The notes under the pieces: model-generated
The model's database searches: none
Told to the model about the DNA's origin: nothing
Seen by the model: only the letters and a program-made list of their open reading frames with translations
Shown here: positions 24,223 to 33,143 of the stretch, piece after piece
Numbering within the stretch: position 1 is the first letter of the stretch
How the letters are laid out: every line of letters begins with the position of its first letter
Program-made: the position numbers and the translations under genes
NCBI GenBank assembly: GCA_963841045.1
Contig: CAWJBD010000002.1
Span: 186,001-250,000 of the forward strand
Source: Aalborgiella sp963841045
GTDB lineage: Bacteria > Pseudomonadota > Gammaproteobacteria > Burkholderiales > Burkholderiaceae_C
Length of the DNA: 64,000 bases
Direction: 5' to 3'

Positions 24223-26277
24223 ATGACCACACATCTCATTCGCGGCGCTTGTCCGCACGACTGTCCTGACACCTGTGCCTTGCTCACCACAGTTGAAAAC
24301 GGTGTGGCGATTAAAGTTCAGGGCAACCCAGATCACCCGCAAACCGATGGTGTGCTGTGTACCAAGGTGTCGCGCTATACCGAGCGCACTTACCACCCTG
24401 AGCGGATATTGACACCGCTGAAGCGCGTGGGCAAAAAGGGGGAAGGGCGGTTTGAAGCGGTTTCTTGGGACACTGCTTTGAACGACATTGCTGCGCGATT
24501 GAAAGCCATCGCGGCACGCAACCCATTGGCGATTGTTCCTTACAGCTATGCGGGCACCATGGGATTGGTGCAAGGCGAGGGCATGGCGGCGCGGTTTTTT
24601 AATCGCTTGGGTGGTTCACATCTGCATCGTTCCATCTGCGCCGAAGCGGGCGGTAAAGCCATGGAATACACCTTGGGTGCTAAAGTGGGCATGAAGGTAG
24701 AACATTACGCACAAGCCAAACTCATCATCATTTGGGGCAGCAATTCGATTGGCAGCAATTTGCATTTTTGGCGCTACGCACAAGTTGCCAAACGCAACGG
24801 CGCGAAGTTGATTTGCATTGACCCACGCAAAACCGAAACGGCGGATAAATGCCATGAGCATATTGCGCTCTTGCCCGGTACTGATGCTGCATTGGCCTTG
24901 GCGGTGATGCACGAATTGATTGTGAACGATTGGTTAGACCACGATTACATTCAGCAATACACCTTGGGTTGGGATGCTCTGAAGGCACGTGCCTTGCAGT
25001 GGACGCCCGAACGCGCGGCAGAGGTTTGTGGAATTTCTGTGGCGCAAATCAAATCTTTGGCATTTGATTATGGGCAAAGTGTTGTGAACAACACACCTGC
25101 TGCCATTCGCTTGAACTATGGCGTGCAACGTGTCAAAGGCGGTGGCAATGCGGTGCGTGCGGTGGCTTGTTTGCCAGCATTGATTGGTGCTTGGCGACAT
25201 GCGGGCGGCGGTATGTTGTTGTCCAGTTCGGGTTCATATGGGATTCAAAAGGCCGTACTCGAACGCCCAGATTTGGCCAAAGGCAAACCCACACGCACCA
25301 TCAACATGGCGACCATCGGTGATGATTTGTTGCGTGAGGCTTCCACCGATTTCGGTCCCAAAATTGAAGCGCTCTTGGTTTACAACAGCAACCCTGTTGC
25401 CATTGCGCCCAATTCAACACAGGTGGTCAAAGGCTTCGCGCGTGAAGATTTGTTCACCGTGGTGCTGGAGCATTTTCAAACCGATACGGCCGACTATGCG
25501 GATTACATATTGCCCGCGACCACGCAGCTGGAACATTGGGATATTCACCGCTCGTATGGTCACACCGATGTGTTGCTGAATCGGCCCGCCATTGCACCAG
25601 TGGGGCAAAGCAAACACAACACGCAAATTTTCAGGGAGCTGGCCAAACGCATGGGTTTTGAGGATGCTTGTTTTGATGACGATGATGAAACCCTGTGCCG
25701 GCAAGCGTTTGGTGACACAATCAATTTTGATGAACTGCTTGCTAAAGGTTTTGTCACCATGCCGATTGCCGATGCACCGTTTGCACATGGCAATTTCCCC
25801 AGCCCATCGGGCAAATGCGAATTTGTGAGTGAGCGATTGGTGCAACAAGGCATGGACGGATTGCCAGACCATGTACCAAATCACGAAGTTTTGGGTTCAT
25901 CCAAGCAATACCCCTTAGCGATGATTTCGCCCCCCGCGCGCAATTTTTTAAATTCCAGTTTCGTCAACGTCAAAAGCTTGCGTGACATCGAAGGCGAACC
26001 GATTGTTGAAATTCATGAAACAGATGCCATTGCCCGTGGTATTCAAAGCGGTGATGTGGTCGATGTTTTCAACGCGCGTGGGCACTACCAAAGCAAAGCC
26101 GTCATTTCAAACCGCGCCCGACCTGGCGTGGTCAACGGCTTGGGCGTATGGTGGCGCAAATTAGGCTTGAACCACACCAACGTGAACGAAGTCACCAGCC
26201 AATTGCTCACCGACATAGGCCAAGGTCCTGTGTTTTACGATTGTTTGGTGGAAGTGAAGCGGTGCGCAGTATCCTAA
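24223..26277 (+). CDS. Molybdopterin-dependent oxidoreductase with N-terminal [4Fe-4S] site
   Basis: Member of the DMSO-reductase/formate-dehydrogenase-like molybdenum (bis-MGD) family, 684 residues. The N-terminal cluster ligands are C10, C14, C18 and C46 (CPHDCPDTC ... VLCTKVS). The molybdopterin domain follows, and the C-terminal cofactor-binding domain starts near 565 (PLAMISPPARNFLNSSF). There is no twin-arginine signal, so it is cytoplasmic. No electron-transfer subunit or maturation gene is adjacent, so the substrate cannot be named. The downstream lipoprotein gene overlaps its last codons. Confidence 0.87.
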   Translation: MTTHLIRGACPHDCPDTCALLTTVENGVAIKVQGNPDHPQTDGVLCTKVSRYTERTYHPERILTPLKRVGKKGEGRFEAVSWDTALNDIAARLKAIAARNPLAIVPYSYAGTMGLVQGEGMAARFFNRLGGSHLHRSICAEAGGKAMEYTLGAKVGMKVEHYAQAKLIIIWGSNSIGSNLHFWRYAQVAKRNGAKLICIDPRKTETADKCHEHIALLPGTDAALALAVMHELIVNDWLDHDYIQQYTLGWDALKARALQWTPERAAEVCGISVAQIKSLAFDYGQSVVNNTPAAIRLNYGVQRVKGGGNAVRAVACLPALIGAWRHAGGGMLLSSSGSYGIQKAVLERPDLAKGKPTRTINMATIGDDLLREASTDFGPKIEALLVYNSNPVAIAPNSTQVVKGFAREDLFTVVLEHFQTDTADYADYILPATTQLEHWDIHRSYGHTDVLLNRPAIAPVGQSKHNTQIFRELAKRMGFEDACFDDDDETLCRQAFGDTINFDELLAKGFVTMPIADAPFAHGNFPSPSGKCEFVSERLVQQGMDGLPDHVPNHEVLGSSKQYPLAMISPPARNFLNSSFVNVKSLRDIEGEPIVEIHETDAIARGIQSGDVVDVFNARGHYQSKAVISNRARPGVVNGLGVWWRKLGLNHTNVNEVTSQLLTDIGQGPVFYDCLVEVKRCAVS

Positions 26278-27356
26278 ACGGACACCGTGCGATTGGTGTT
26301 GTTCTTGCACTGAGCTTGTCAGCTTGCGCAGACTTGAGTTATTACTGGCAATCGGTCAATGGCCATCTGGCATTGATGCAGGCGGCCAAACCCGTTGATG
26401 ATTGGTTGGCCGACCCACAAACTCCCGAACAACTCAAAGCCAAATTGGCATTGACACAAAAAATTCGCCAGTTTGCGGTGACTGAACTCAAATTACCCGA
26501 TAACCCCAGCTACAAAAGTTATGCAGACCTGAAACGCAAGGCGGTGGTGTGGAATGTGGTGGCGGCACCAGCCTCTTCACTCAAACTCAAAACCTGGTGT
26601 TTCCCCGTCGCAGGTTGTGTCAGCTACAAAGGCTATTTCTCACAAAGCGAAGCACAAGCCGAAGCAGATGTTTTGAAACAGCAAGGCTGGGAAGTGGCTG
26701 TGCAAGGCGTGCCAGCCTATTCAACATTAGGCTGGAGCAATTGGGCAGGCGGCGACCCTTTGCTCAACACCTTTGTGGGCTACCCCGAAGGCGAATTGGC
26801 GCGATTGGTTTTTCATGAGCTGGCGCACCAAGTGGTCTATGTGCCAGACGACACCGCTTTCAATGAATCTTTTGCCACCGCGGTTGAACGCTTGGGCAGC
26901 GCGCGCTGGCTCTTGCGTCATGGGTCTGAAGCCGCAAATTTGGACTACGCAATATTTGACCAACGCAGACAGCAGTTTCGTGCCTTGACACGTGCCACAC
27001 GCCTGCAGTTAAAGCAAATCTATATGAAAAATCAGCCTGTATCCGTCGTAAATATTGCCTACAGTGCTATTAATTATATAGCAAAAGACGAAATTTACCG
27101 TGAATTCAGAGCGCATTACGAAGCACTCAAATCCAGCTGGGGTGGTTACGCAGGCTATGACAATTGGGTCAAAAATGCCAACAACGCCTCTTTTGGTGCA
27201 TTGGCGACCTACGATGATTTCGTGCCCGCATTCGAGGCATTGTTTGAAAAAAACAATGGCGATTGGTTGATGTTTTATGCCGCAGTGAATGATTTGGCTA
27301 GGTTAAGCAAAGAGCAAAGACTAAAGGCATTAATGAATGTCGCGCAAAATTCTTGA
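26262..27356 (+). CDS. Predicted aminopeptidase lipoprotein (PF10023 type), carrying an in-frame repeat
   Basis: A 364-residue putative zinc aminopeptidase. The start is a GTG overlapping the end of the upstream oxidoreductase gene, giving a lipoprotein signal with lipobox LSAC. The zinc motif is HELAHQ near residue 185, followed by NESFATAVE. The CFPVAGCVSYKGYF block is characteristic of the family. Residues about 253-275 (IYMKNQPVSVVNIAY, then SAINYIAK) are a copy of the interspersed repeat, in the same frame and orientation as those in MutL and DapF. The protein is expected to sit in the periplasm, anchored to a membrane; its substrate is unknown. Confidence 0.85.
   Translation: MRSILNGHRAIGVVLALSLSACADLSYYWQSVNGHLALMQAAKPVDDWLADPQTPEQLKAKLALTQKIRQFAVTELKLPDNPSYKSYADLKRKAVVWNVVAAPASSLKLKTWCFPVAGCVSYKGYFSQSEAQAEADVLKQQGWEVAVQGVPAYSTLGWSNWAGGDPLLNTFVGYPEGELARLVFHELAHQVVYVPDDTAFNESFATAVERLGSARWLLRHGSEAANLDYAIFDQRRQQFRALTRATRLQLKQIYMKNQPVSVVNIAYSAINYIAKDEIYREFRAHYEALKSSWGGYAGYDNWVKNANNASFGALATYDDFVPAFEALFEKNNGDWLMFYAAVNDLARLSKEQRLKALMNVAQNS
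27021..27085 (+). repeat. Interspersed repeat copy 2 (inside the predicted aminopeptidase gene)
   Basis: The core is at 27035-27082. Read on the minus strand it has GCTAT, 7 nt, ATAGC, 6 nt, GGCA, 8 nt, GACGG. One base of the GCCGGC centre differs, but the spacing is unchanged. It encodes MKNQPVSVVNIAY and SAINYIAK in frame. Confidence 0.88.
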
Positions 27357-27390
27357 TTGATATTTTGCTGGCGCTGCGCGGCTAAAATCA

Positions 27391-28479
27391 ATGGCAATGA
27401 AAACCAAACCCAGCACACACGATAAAACCCGCATTGATGACACGCGCATAGGCGCGGTGCGACCATTGATCACACCCGCATTGTTAGAAGAGCGATTCCC
27501 AGCACCACTTTCGGCACAGGCGTTGGTGGCACAAAGCCGCGCCGCTATTTCGCGCGTGTTGCATGGACAAGATGACCGTTTGATTGTGGTGGTCGGGCCC
27601 TGCTCGATACACGACCACGAACAAGCCATGGCGTATGCGTGGCAACTGAAAGAGCTAGCAGCGCTACATGCGGCAGACTTATTGATTGTGATGCGTGTGT
27701 ATTTTGAAAAGCCACGTACCACCGTGGGCTGGAAAGGGTATATCAATGACCCGCACTTGGATGGCAGCTTTGCCATTAACCAAGGTTTAGAAATGGCGCG
27801 CAGTTTGTTGCTGGATATCTTGGAGATTGAATTGCCAGTGGGGACTGAATTTTTAGATTTACTCAGTCCGCAATTCATCAGTGACCTGGTCAGTTGGGGA
27901 GCAATTGGCGCACGCACCACCGAAAGTCAAAGCCACCGTCAACTGGCCAGCGGTTTATCTTGCCCTGTTGGTTTTAAAAATGGAACGGACGGTGGTGTGA
28001 AGGTTGCTTGCGATGCCATACAAGCGGCGCAAGCGCCGCATGCATTCATGGGTATGACCAAAATGGGGCAGGCTGCCATTTTTGAAACCCGTGGCAACGA
28101 TGACTGCCATGTGATTCTACGCGGCGGCAAACACACCAACTACAGCAAAGACGATGTGGATGCCGCGTGCGCCATACTCAAAGCAGCAGGTTTACGCGAG
28201 CAAGTGATGATTGATGTGAGCCATGCCAACAGCAGCAAACAACACCAGCGTCAAATTAATGTGGCCGCTGACGTTGCACAACAAATCGCAGCGGGTGATA
28301 AGCGCATCACCGGGATCATGATTGAAAGCCATTTGGAAGAAGGCAGGCAAGACATCAAGCCAGGTCAAGTACTGAAGTATGGTGTATCGTTAACCGATGC
28401 TTGTATCAGCATGGTTCAAACAGCACCTGTTTTGCAAACTTTGGCCAATGCAGTGATAGCACGTCGAGCATTTACGTAA
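27391..28479 (+). CDS. aroG: 3-deoxy-7-phosphoheptulonate synthase (DAHP synthase, class I)
   Basis: Condenses phosphoenolpyruvate with erythrose 4-phosphate, the first step of the shikimate pathway. It is 362 residues. Family motifs are VVGPCSIHD near residue 68, KPRTTVGWKGYINDP, GARTTESQSHR, GFKNGTDGG and DVSHANSSKQH with the metal ligands. The start is ATG 27391 or the ATG two codons later. Which aromatic amino acid inhibits it cannot be told from the sequence. The gene is 34 bp after the aminopeptidase stop. Confidence 0.93.
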   Translation: MAMKTKPSTHDKTRIDDTRIGAVRPLITPALLEERFPAPLSAQALVAQSRAAISRVLHGQDDRLIVVVGPCSIHDHEQAMAYAWQLKELAALHAADLLIVMRVYFEKPRTTVGWKGYINDPHLDGSFAINQGLEMARSLLLDILEIELPVGTEFLDLLSPQFISDLVSWGAIGARTTESQSHRQLASGLSCPVGFKNGTDGGVKVACDAIQAAQAPHAFMGMTKMGQAAIFETRGNDDCHVILRGGKHTNYSKDDVDAACAILKAAGLREQVMIDVSHANSSKQHQRQINVAADVAQQIAAGDKRITGIMIESHLEEGRQDIKPGQVLKYGVSLTDACISMVQTAPVLQTLANAVIARRAFT

Positions 28480-28495
28480 ATCAAAAGGAGCAACC

Positions 28496-28855
28496 ATGGC
28501 CGATATTCACATACACCGCAAGCATGCTTTGGGTTTGGAGCAAGCACGCAAAATTGCGTTTGCATGGGCAGAAGATGCCGAGAACAAACATGAAATGAGT
28601 TGCAACTACGACGAAGGCAAAACGCACGATTGTGTGAGCTTCTCCCGCTCAGGCGTCAACGGAACCTTGACCGTTACCAAAGACGACTTTGAATTAAAAG
28701 CCAAATTGGGATTTTTGGTGGGCGCATTCAAAGACAAAATTGAAGCCGAAATCACCAAAAAACTGGACGCGATGTTGGCCAAAGAAAGTGCCAAACATGG
28801 CGCCAAAGATGCCGCAAAGCAACCTGCGGCAAAAAAAGTTAGCGCAAAAAAATAA
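28496..28855 (+). CDS. Polyhydroxyalkanoic acid system family protein (PF09650)
   Basis: A 119-residue protein matching the PHA granule region family: MADIHIHRKHALGLEQAR, then WAEDAENKHEM and SGVNGTLTVTKDDFELKAKLGFLVGAFKDKIEAEI split over the middle. The C-terminus is a Lys/Ala-rich tail. Members are encoded near PHA synthesis genes, but their biochemical role is not settled. AAGGAG lies 7 bp before the ATG. It ends one base before the stop of the opposing ACBP gene and follows aroG by 16 bp. Confidence 0.83.
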   Translation: MADIHIHRKHALGLEQARKIAFAWAEDAENKHEMSCNYDEGKTHDCVSFSRSGVNGTLTVTKDDFELKAKLGFLVGAFKDKIEAEITKKLDAMLAKESAKHGAKDAAKQPAAKKVSAKK

Positions 28856-28856
28856 C

Positions 28857-29111
28857 TTAACTCAGCTCTTCAATCAAATCAATGTATTGCTGTTTGGCGG
28901 CATCGCTGGCGGTGCCTTTGAGTTTGTCCCAAGCTTCCCATTTGGCGCGACCCACCATGTCGGTAAAGCCTGGCTTCTTTTCTGTGTTGTCACCTACACT
29001 GGCTTGTTTGTAGAGCGCGTAAATCTTTAGCAAGGTGGCGTTATCTGGACGCTCGCTCAGGTTTTTGGAATTGGCCACAGCGGCTTCGAATTTGGTTTGC
29101 AGGGCTGACAT
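28857..29111 (-). CDS. Acyl-CoA-binding protein
   Basis: An 84-residue four-helix acyl-CoA-binding protein (ACBP family), which holds long-chain acyl-CoA in the cytoplasm. Conserved elements are the KIYALYKQASVGD block (tyrosine and lysine that contact the CoA) and KWEAWDKLKG. AAGGAG precedes the ATG. It lies downstream of the YhhN gene on the same strand. Together with the fad operon, the PHA protein and WS/DGAT it suggests active acyl-CoA traffic. Confidence 0.9.
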   Translation of the reverse strand: MSALQTKFEAAVANSKNLSERPDNATLLKIYALYKQASVGDNTEKKPGFTDMVGRAKWEAWDKLKGTASDAAKQQYIDLIEELS

Positions 29112-29193
29112 AAAAACTCCTTGGTTAGAGAAAAAGTTGGATTAAAAGAGGGTTGTGGTAGGTGACAGTATAAAAGCAATTAAGGTGACAAAA

Positions 29194-29845
29194 TTAAGCA
29201 GCTCCCCCTACCACAATACACCATAGTGCACTGTAATAAGTCGCCAAAGTCAATGCATGCCCAAGAGGCAAGGGCTTGATGAAGCGGTCGATGGCTAAGA
29301 TGGAATCCGACAGCACAAATAGCAGTGCTCCCAACATCAGCAAAGGTTTGCCTTGCCAACCTATGGTGGGAGATACATTGGCAGCAGCAAACGCCATCGT
29401 GAAAATAATGGCCATGTAAACAAAAACCGAAGGTGCTAATTTACCGGTTCGGGGCAATAACCAAACCAGCATCACAAGTGCATAAATGGCCATGACGGGC
29501 CACCACGCAGGTAATGACCCAAACGGGCTGCCATTCTAAAAATACGGCGATAAATAACGCGTGTCCAATGAGGAATGCAAGCAAGCCTGCAATAAATGGC
29601 ATGTCACCTTCAAACATCAAAGCGATGTCACCAATTAAACAAAACACCAATGCCAGTAACATCCAATCTTTAGCCGTACCCTCTGGCATGATGAGGTATG
29701 CCAAAGTCAGAATTAAGAAACTGGTCAATGGTTTGAACAGGTAATACCCAGTTTGATGAGAAGTTTGGCCTTTGTTCAAGTTAAATGTCAGCGCAATGGT
29801 GATGCACGCACTGACGAGAATAGCCCATGAAAATGTAGAAATCAA
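29194..29845 (-). CDS. YhhN/TMEM86 family membrane protein, frameshifted
   Basis: Polytopic membrane protein of the YhhN (TMEM86, lysoplasmalogenase-like) family, split into two frames. The first part starts at a TTG at 29845 and carries KPLTSFLILTLAYL and FCLIGDIALMFEGD, the family's conserved acidic motifs. The second part, from about 29493 to 29194, carries LGALLFVLSDSILAIDRF and completes the eight-helix fold. A surplus base in the GGG at 29497-29499 (plus strand) accounts for the break. Both halves are otherwise intact, so a sequence error is as likely as a real mutation. Confidence 0.78.
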
Positions 29846-29898
29846 AATGCTGCTTTCATTTGTTTAGATAAACTGCTGTTGCGTTATTGTGAATTTGT

Positions 29899-29920
29899 AT
29901 TCGGGGTTACATTCGGGTTA
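29899..29920 (+). repeat. Tandem direct repeat upstream of the WS/DGAT gene
   Basis: ATTCGGGGTTAC is followed immediately by ATTCGGGTTA, two near-identical units of about 11 bp. It lies about 90 bp before the acyltransferase ATG. It could be a regulator site with direct-repeat symmetry, or chance. Confidence 0.35.
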
Positions 29921-30006
29921 ATGCCAAGTATCTTAAACTTAGAATACGACAGAGAATAGAGTGTTATCACCAGTGTGCGACCAGAGAGCGCAATCAGGGA
30001 GTCAAT

Positions 30007-31602
30007 ATGGTTACTCGGATTTCAAAATCCTCATCGTTAAATCAAACAAATCACACAAATGGGTCATCCAGTTTGGGTGCCAACTTGGCTGAATCAGCAC
30101 AACACGCGGCACAAAAAGTGCAGAAAGACATTGCGCGTGCAGTCAAGGGTACTTTGGGTTTGAGTGGTGAACGCATGAGCCGCGTCGACACCGCTTGGCT
30201 GCGCATGGATTCCAGCAGCAATCTGATGATGATTGTGGGTGTGTGGATGCTCAAGCCTGGCATATCGCATGCGAATTTATGTGAACGCATTGAAAACAGT
30301 TTGCTTCAATTTAGACGATTCAAACAGCGCGTTGTGGAAGACACAGCGGGCGCGACTTGGGTGGACGATGACCGTTTTGATTTGAGCCAGCACGTGGTGA
30401 TTGAAAAACTACCCAAACATGCCAAAGGACAACACCAAACTGCGTTGCAAGACCGTATTGCAGAACTGGCCATGGTGCCATTGAACCGCAAGCGCCCGTT
30501 ATGGCAATTTCATTTGGTTGAAAACTACGATGGTGGCAGTGTCATGATCATGCGCATACACCATTGCATAGCAGATGGTATCGCTTTGATTGCGGTGTGC
30601 ATGTCCATGATGGACGGTGGCAAATTGCCACCAGTTAGAAAAACGAATGTCAAGAAACGCAGTGGTTTGGAAGGTGCCGAAGACTGGGTGAACAACACCT
30701 TGATCAAACCATTAACGCACATGGCGATCACGGCTTTGGATAAAACTGGCGATGGTGTTGCAGGTTCGTTCGACCTTTTGGGCGACCCAAAGCATGGCAT
30801 GGAACAAGGCTTGGCCACAACAGCGCACCTTGCCAATTTAGCCTACAAATTGGCGGGTGATGCGGCTGGACTTTTGTTGATGCAAGACGATTCGCCGACA
30901 CGATTGAAAGGGCAACCTGGTACAACAAAAAAAGTGGCTTGGTGCCAACCCATCCCCTTGGTCGAAGTCAAAGCCGTTGGCAAAGCATTGAATTGCTCAA
31001 TCAACGACGTGTTGTTGAGCTGTGTAGCGGGCGCCATCGGCGCGTATTTACGTGATTTTGGCGATGAGGTGAAAGGCAAAGACATTCGCGCCATGGTGCC
31101 AGTGAATTTGCGACCACTGGATGAAGCCTACAAACTGGGTAACCATTTTGGTCTTGCGCCCGTGGTGTTGCCGATTGGAATAGACAACCCCATCGAGCGC
31201 GTTTATGAAGTGCGCCGACGTATGAAATTATTAAAAGGCAGCATGCAACCTTTATTGGCATTTGCTACCTTGGCAGTTGCTGGCACCTTGGTGAAATCTG
31301 CCCAAGAAGCCGTGTTGAACATGTTTTCTAAAAAAACCACAGCAGTGATGACCAATGTGCCGGGCCCTGCGCAAAAATTACAAATGTGTGGTTCAACACT
31401 GGAGCAAACCTTGTTTTGGGTGCCACAAAGTGGCAGCGTCGGTTTAGGTGTGTCGATATTGAGCTACGGTGGCGGCGTGCAGTTTGGCATCATCAGCGAC
31501 AGCACCTTGTGCCCAGACCCGCAAAAAATCATCGACGAGTTTGAACCTGAATTTGCGAAGCTGAGTTTGGTTACTTTAATGTTGCCTTGGGGTAATGAGT
31601 AA
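30007..31602 (+). CDS. Wax ester synthase / diacylglycerol acyltransferase (WS/DGAT)
   Basis: Bifunctional acyltransferase that makes wax esters or triacylglycerols from acyl-CoA for storage. Of its 531 residues, the first 45 are low-complexity. The catalytic HHxxxDG motif is H185-H186-C-I-A-D190-G191. The C-terminal domain has the family blocks NDVLLSCVAGAIGAYL, VPVNLR and TNVPGPAQKLQMCG. GGAG precedes the ATG. The gene stands alone between convergent or divergent neighbours on the minus strand. WS/DGAT next to PHA and acyl-CoA-binding functions suggests carbon storage as neutral lipid. Confidence 0.9.
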   Translation: MVTRISKSSSLNQTNHTNGSSSLGANLAESAQHAAQKVQKDIARAVKGTLGLSGERMSRVDTAWLRMDSSSNLMMIVGVWMLKPGISHANLCERIENSLLQFRRFKQRVVEDTAGATWVDDDRFDLSQHVVIEKLPKHAKGQHQTALQDRIAELAMVPLNRKRPLWQFHLVENYDGGSVMIMRIHHCIADGIALIAVCMSMMDGGKLPPVRKTNVKKRSGLEGAEDWVNNTLIKPLTHMAITALDKTGDGVAGSFDLLGDPKHGMEQGLATTAHLANLAYKLAGDAAGLLLMQDDSPTRLKGQPGTTKKVAWCQPIPLVEVKAVGKALNCSINDVLLSCVAGAIGAYLRDFGDEVKGKDIRAMVPVNLRPLDEAYKLGNHFGLAPVVLPIGIDNPIERVYEVRRRMKLLKGSMQPLLAFATLAVAGTLVKSAQEAVLNMFSKKTTAVMTNVPGPAQKLQMCGSTLEQTLFWVPQSGSVGLGVSILSYGGGVQFGIISDSTLCPDPQKIIDEFEPEFAKLSLVTLMLPWGNE

Positions 31603-31633
31603 GAAACCTTGGGTGTAACTTAACTCAAAATAC

Positions 31634-32653
31634 TCATTGCACTGCAGGTAGTGTCTTCAACGCTTTCACTGCCCCTTCACCCAAGGCCGCACCGAATCGT
31701 TTGGCCAGTTTTTCAGCCACATTGTCGCGTTTCGTATAGTCAATCAATTCGGGCGCTTTGACAATTTCGCGGGCGACAAAGTCAACCGTACCGATGCTGT
31801 CTGCCAAGCCCATTTCCACCGCCTGTTGGCCACTCCAAAACAAGCCTGTGAAGGTGTCTGGCGTTTCTTTCAAGCGATCGCCACGGCCTTTTTTGACCAC
31901 TGCGATGAACTGTTGGTGAATTTGGTTCAACATGCCTTGCGTGTAAGCGCGGTGCTTTTCGGTTTGCGGGCTGAACGGGTCTAAAAAGCCCTTGTTTTCG
32001 CCCGCCGTCATCAAACGGCGTTCAATGCCCAATTTTTCCATCAAGCCGGTGACACCAAAGCCACTCATCAGCACGCCAATGCTGCCGACGATGCTGGCCT
32101 TGTCCACGTAGATTTGATCAGTCGCAACAGCAATGTAGTAGGCGGCAGATGCGCAGGTGTCTTCTACCACGGCATAAATGGGTTTTTTATGCAGTGCTTT
32201 GAGGCGGTAAATTTCATCGTTGATGATGCCCGCTTGCACCGGACTGCCGCCGGGTGAATTGATCAAGAGCACCACCGCTTTGGATCCTTTGTCTTCAAAG
32301 GCGCTGCGCATGGCGGCCAGAATTTGCTCTGAACTGCCTTCAGAGCCAGCAGAAATTTCACCTTTGATTTCCAGCACCGCGGTGTGCTCTTTGTGCGAAA
32401 CGTTGCTGGGCTTTGATTCTGAAAAAAGCATCCAAGCCAAAATCACAAAAAATGTCAGCCATGCCAAGCGCACAAAGGTGCGCCAGTAGCGCGCCGTTTT
32501 TTGCTCGTTCAAGGACGCATAGGCCAATTTTTCAAGTGTGGCACGCTCCCATGCAGTGTTGGTGCCATTGGCATTGCTACCCAGCGAATTGGACGGTGTA
32601 TTGGTCGAATCCATATTGGAAGATGAAGATTCGTTTAAAAAGGGTTCGTTCAT
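31634..32653 (-). CDS. sppA: Signal peptide peptidase SppA (S49 family)
   Basis: Membrane-anchored serine protease that degrades cleaved signal peptides, 339 residues, the short form. A Ser/Asn-rich cytoplasmic N-terminus is followed by one membrane helix (about 62-78). The Ser-Lys dyad is visible as S169 (CASAAYY) and K221 (GENKGF), 52 residues apart as in the Bacillus enzyme. INSPGGSP at 131-138 forms the oxyanion region. It is downstream of the Rieske gene on the same strand with a gap of about 40 bp, and probably shares a transcript with it and the HAD gene. Confidence 0.9.
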   Translation of the reverse strand: MNEPFLNESSSSNMDSTNTPSNSLGSNANGTNTAWERATLEKLAYASLNEQKTARYWRTFVRLAWLTFFVILAWMLFSESKPSNVSHKEHTAVLEIKGEISAGSEGSSEQILAAMRSAFEDKGSKAVVLLINSPGGSPVQAGIINDEIYRLKALHKKPIYAVVEDTCASAAYYIAVATDQIYVDKASIVGSIGVLMSGFGVTGLMEKLGIERRLMTAGENKGFLDPFSPQTEKHRAYTQGMLNQIHQQFIAVVKKGRGDRLKETPDTFTGLFWSGQQAVEMGLADSIGTVDFVAREIVKAPELIDYTKRDNVAEKLAKRFGAALGEGAVKALKTLPAVQ

Positions 32654-32694
32654 GGTGTGAATTTGGAGGTGGAAAGTCTAATTGCAAGCCGAAA

Positions 32695-33063
32695 TTAAAA
32701 CTCAACAGCTTTTAAGTTGTATGCAGTATGCCAGTGAACCACGCCTTGCGATTCGGTCAACTCTATTTTGACCAAGCCGCCACGGCACGGGCCGCCCACG
32801 CAGTCGCCCGTTTCCGGGTGGTATTCGGCACCGTGGGTGGCGCACAGCAACCAGCGGCCACTGTTGTCAAACACGCGATTGGGCTGAAAATCCAGCTCCA
32901 TCGCCACATGGCTGCAGCGGTTCAAGTAGGCTTGTGCTTGGCCTTCAAACCGAATCGCAAAGGCACGGCAGGTTTGCCCGTCATACACCACATCAAATGG
33001 AACGGCCAAGTCACCTTCTTGCAAGTCCTTGCTGTTGCACAATGGTATGACAGAGTTGCTCAT
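32695..33063 (-). CDS. Rieske [2Fe-2S] domain protein
   Basis: A 122-residue single-domain Rieske protein, cytoplasmic with no signal. The cluster ligands are C50-x-H52 and C74-x2-H77, in NRCSHVAMELD and LLCATHGAEYHP. It has no attached oxygenase domain, so it is a ferredoxin-like electron carrier or a small accessory protein. In Burkholderiales it commonly lies between a phosphoglycolate phosphatase and sppA, as here. The partner is unknown. Confidence 0.87.
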   Translation of the reverse strand: MSNSVIPLCNSKDLQEGDLAVPFDVVYDGQTCRAFAIRFEGQAQAYLNRCSHVAMELDFQPNRVFDNSGRWLLCATHGAEYHPETGDCVGGPCRGGLVKIELTESQGVVHWHTAYNLKAVEF

Positions 33064-33084
33064 AGATTAGGTGGTTAAAAAAAG

Positions 33085-33138
33085 CTGAATGCTATGAATT
33101 TAATAGCAAACTAGGCAATAAATACGCCGGCTTAGTGC
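33085..33138 (-). repeat. Interspersed repeat copy 5 (intergenic)
   Basis: The core is at 33091-33138: GCTAT, 7 nt, ATAGC, 6 nt, GGCA, 8 nt, GCCGGCT, then diverging. It fills most of the 80-bp gap between the Rieske and HAD genes and stops a few bases before the HAD stop codon. It is the only copy outside a coding frame. Confidence 0.85.
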
Positions 33139-33143
33139 CAATT

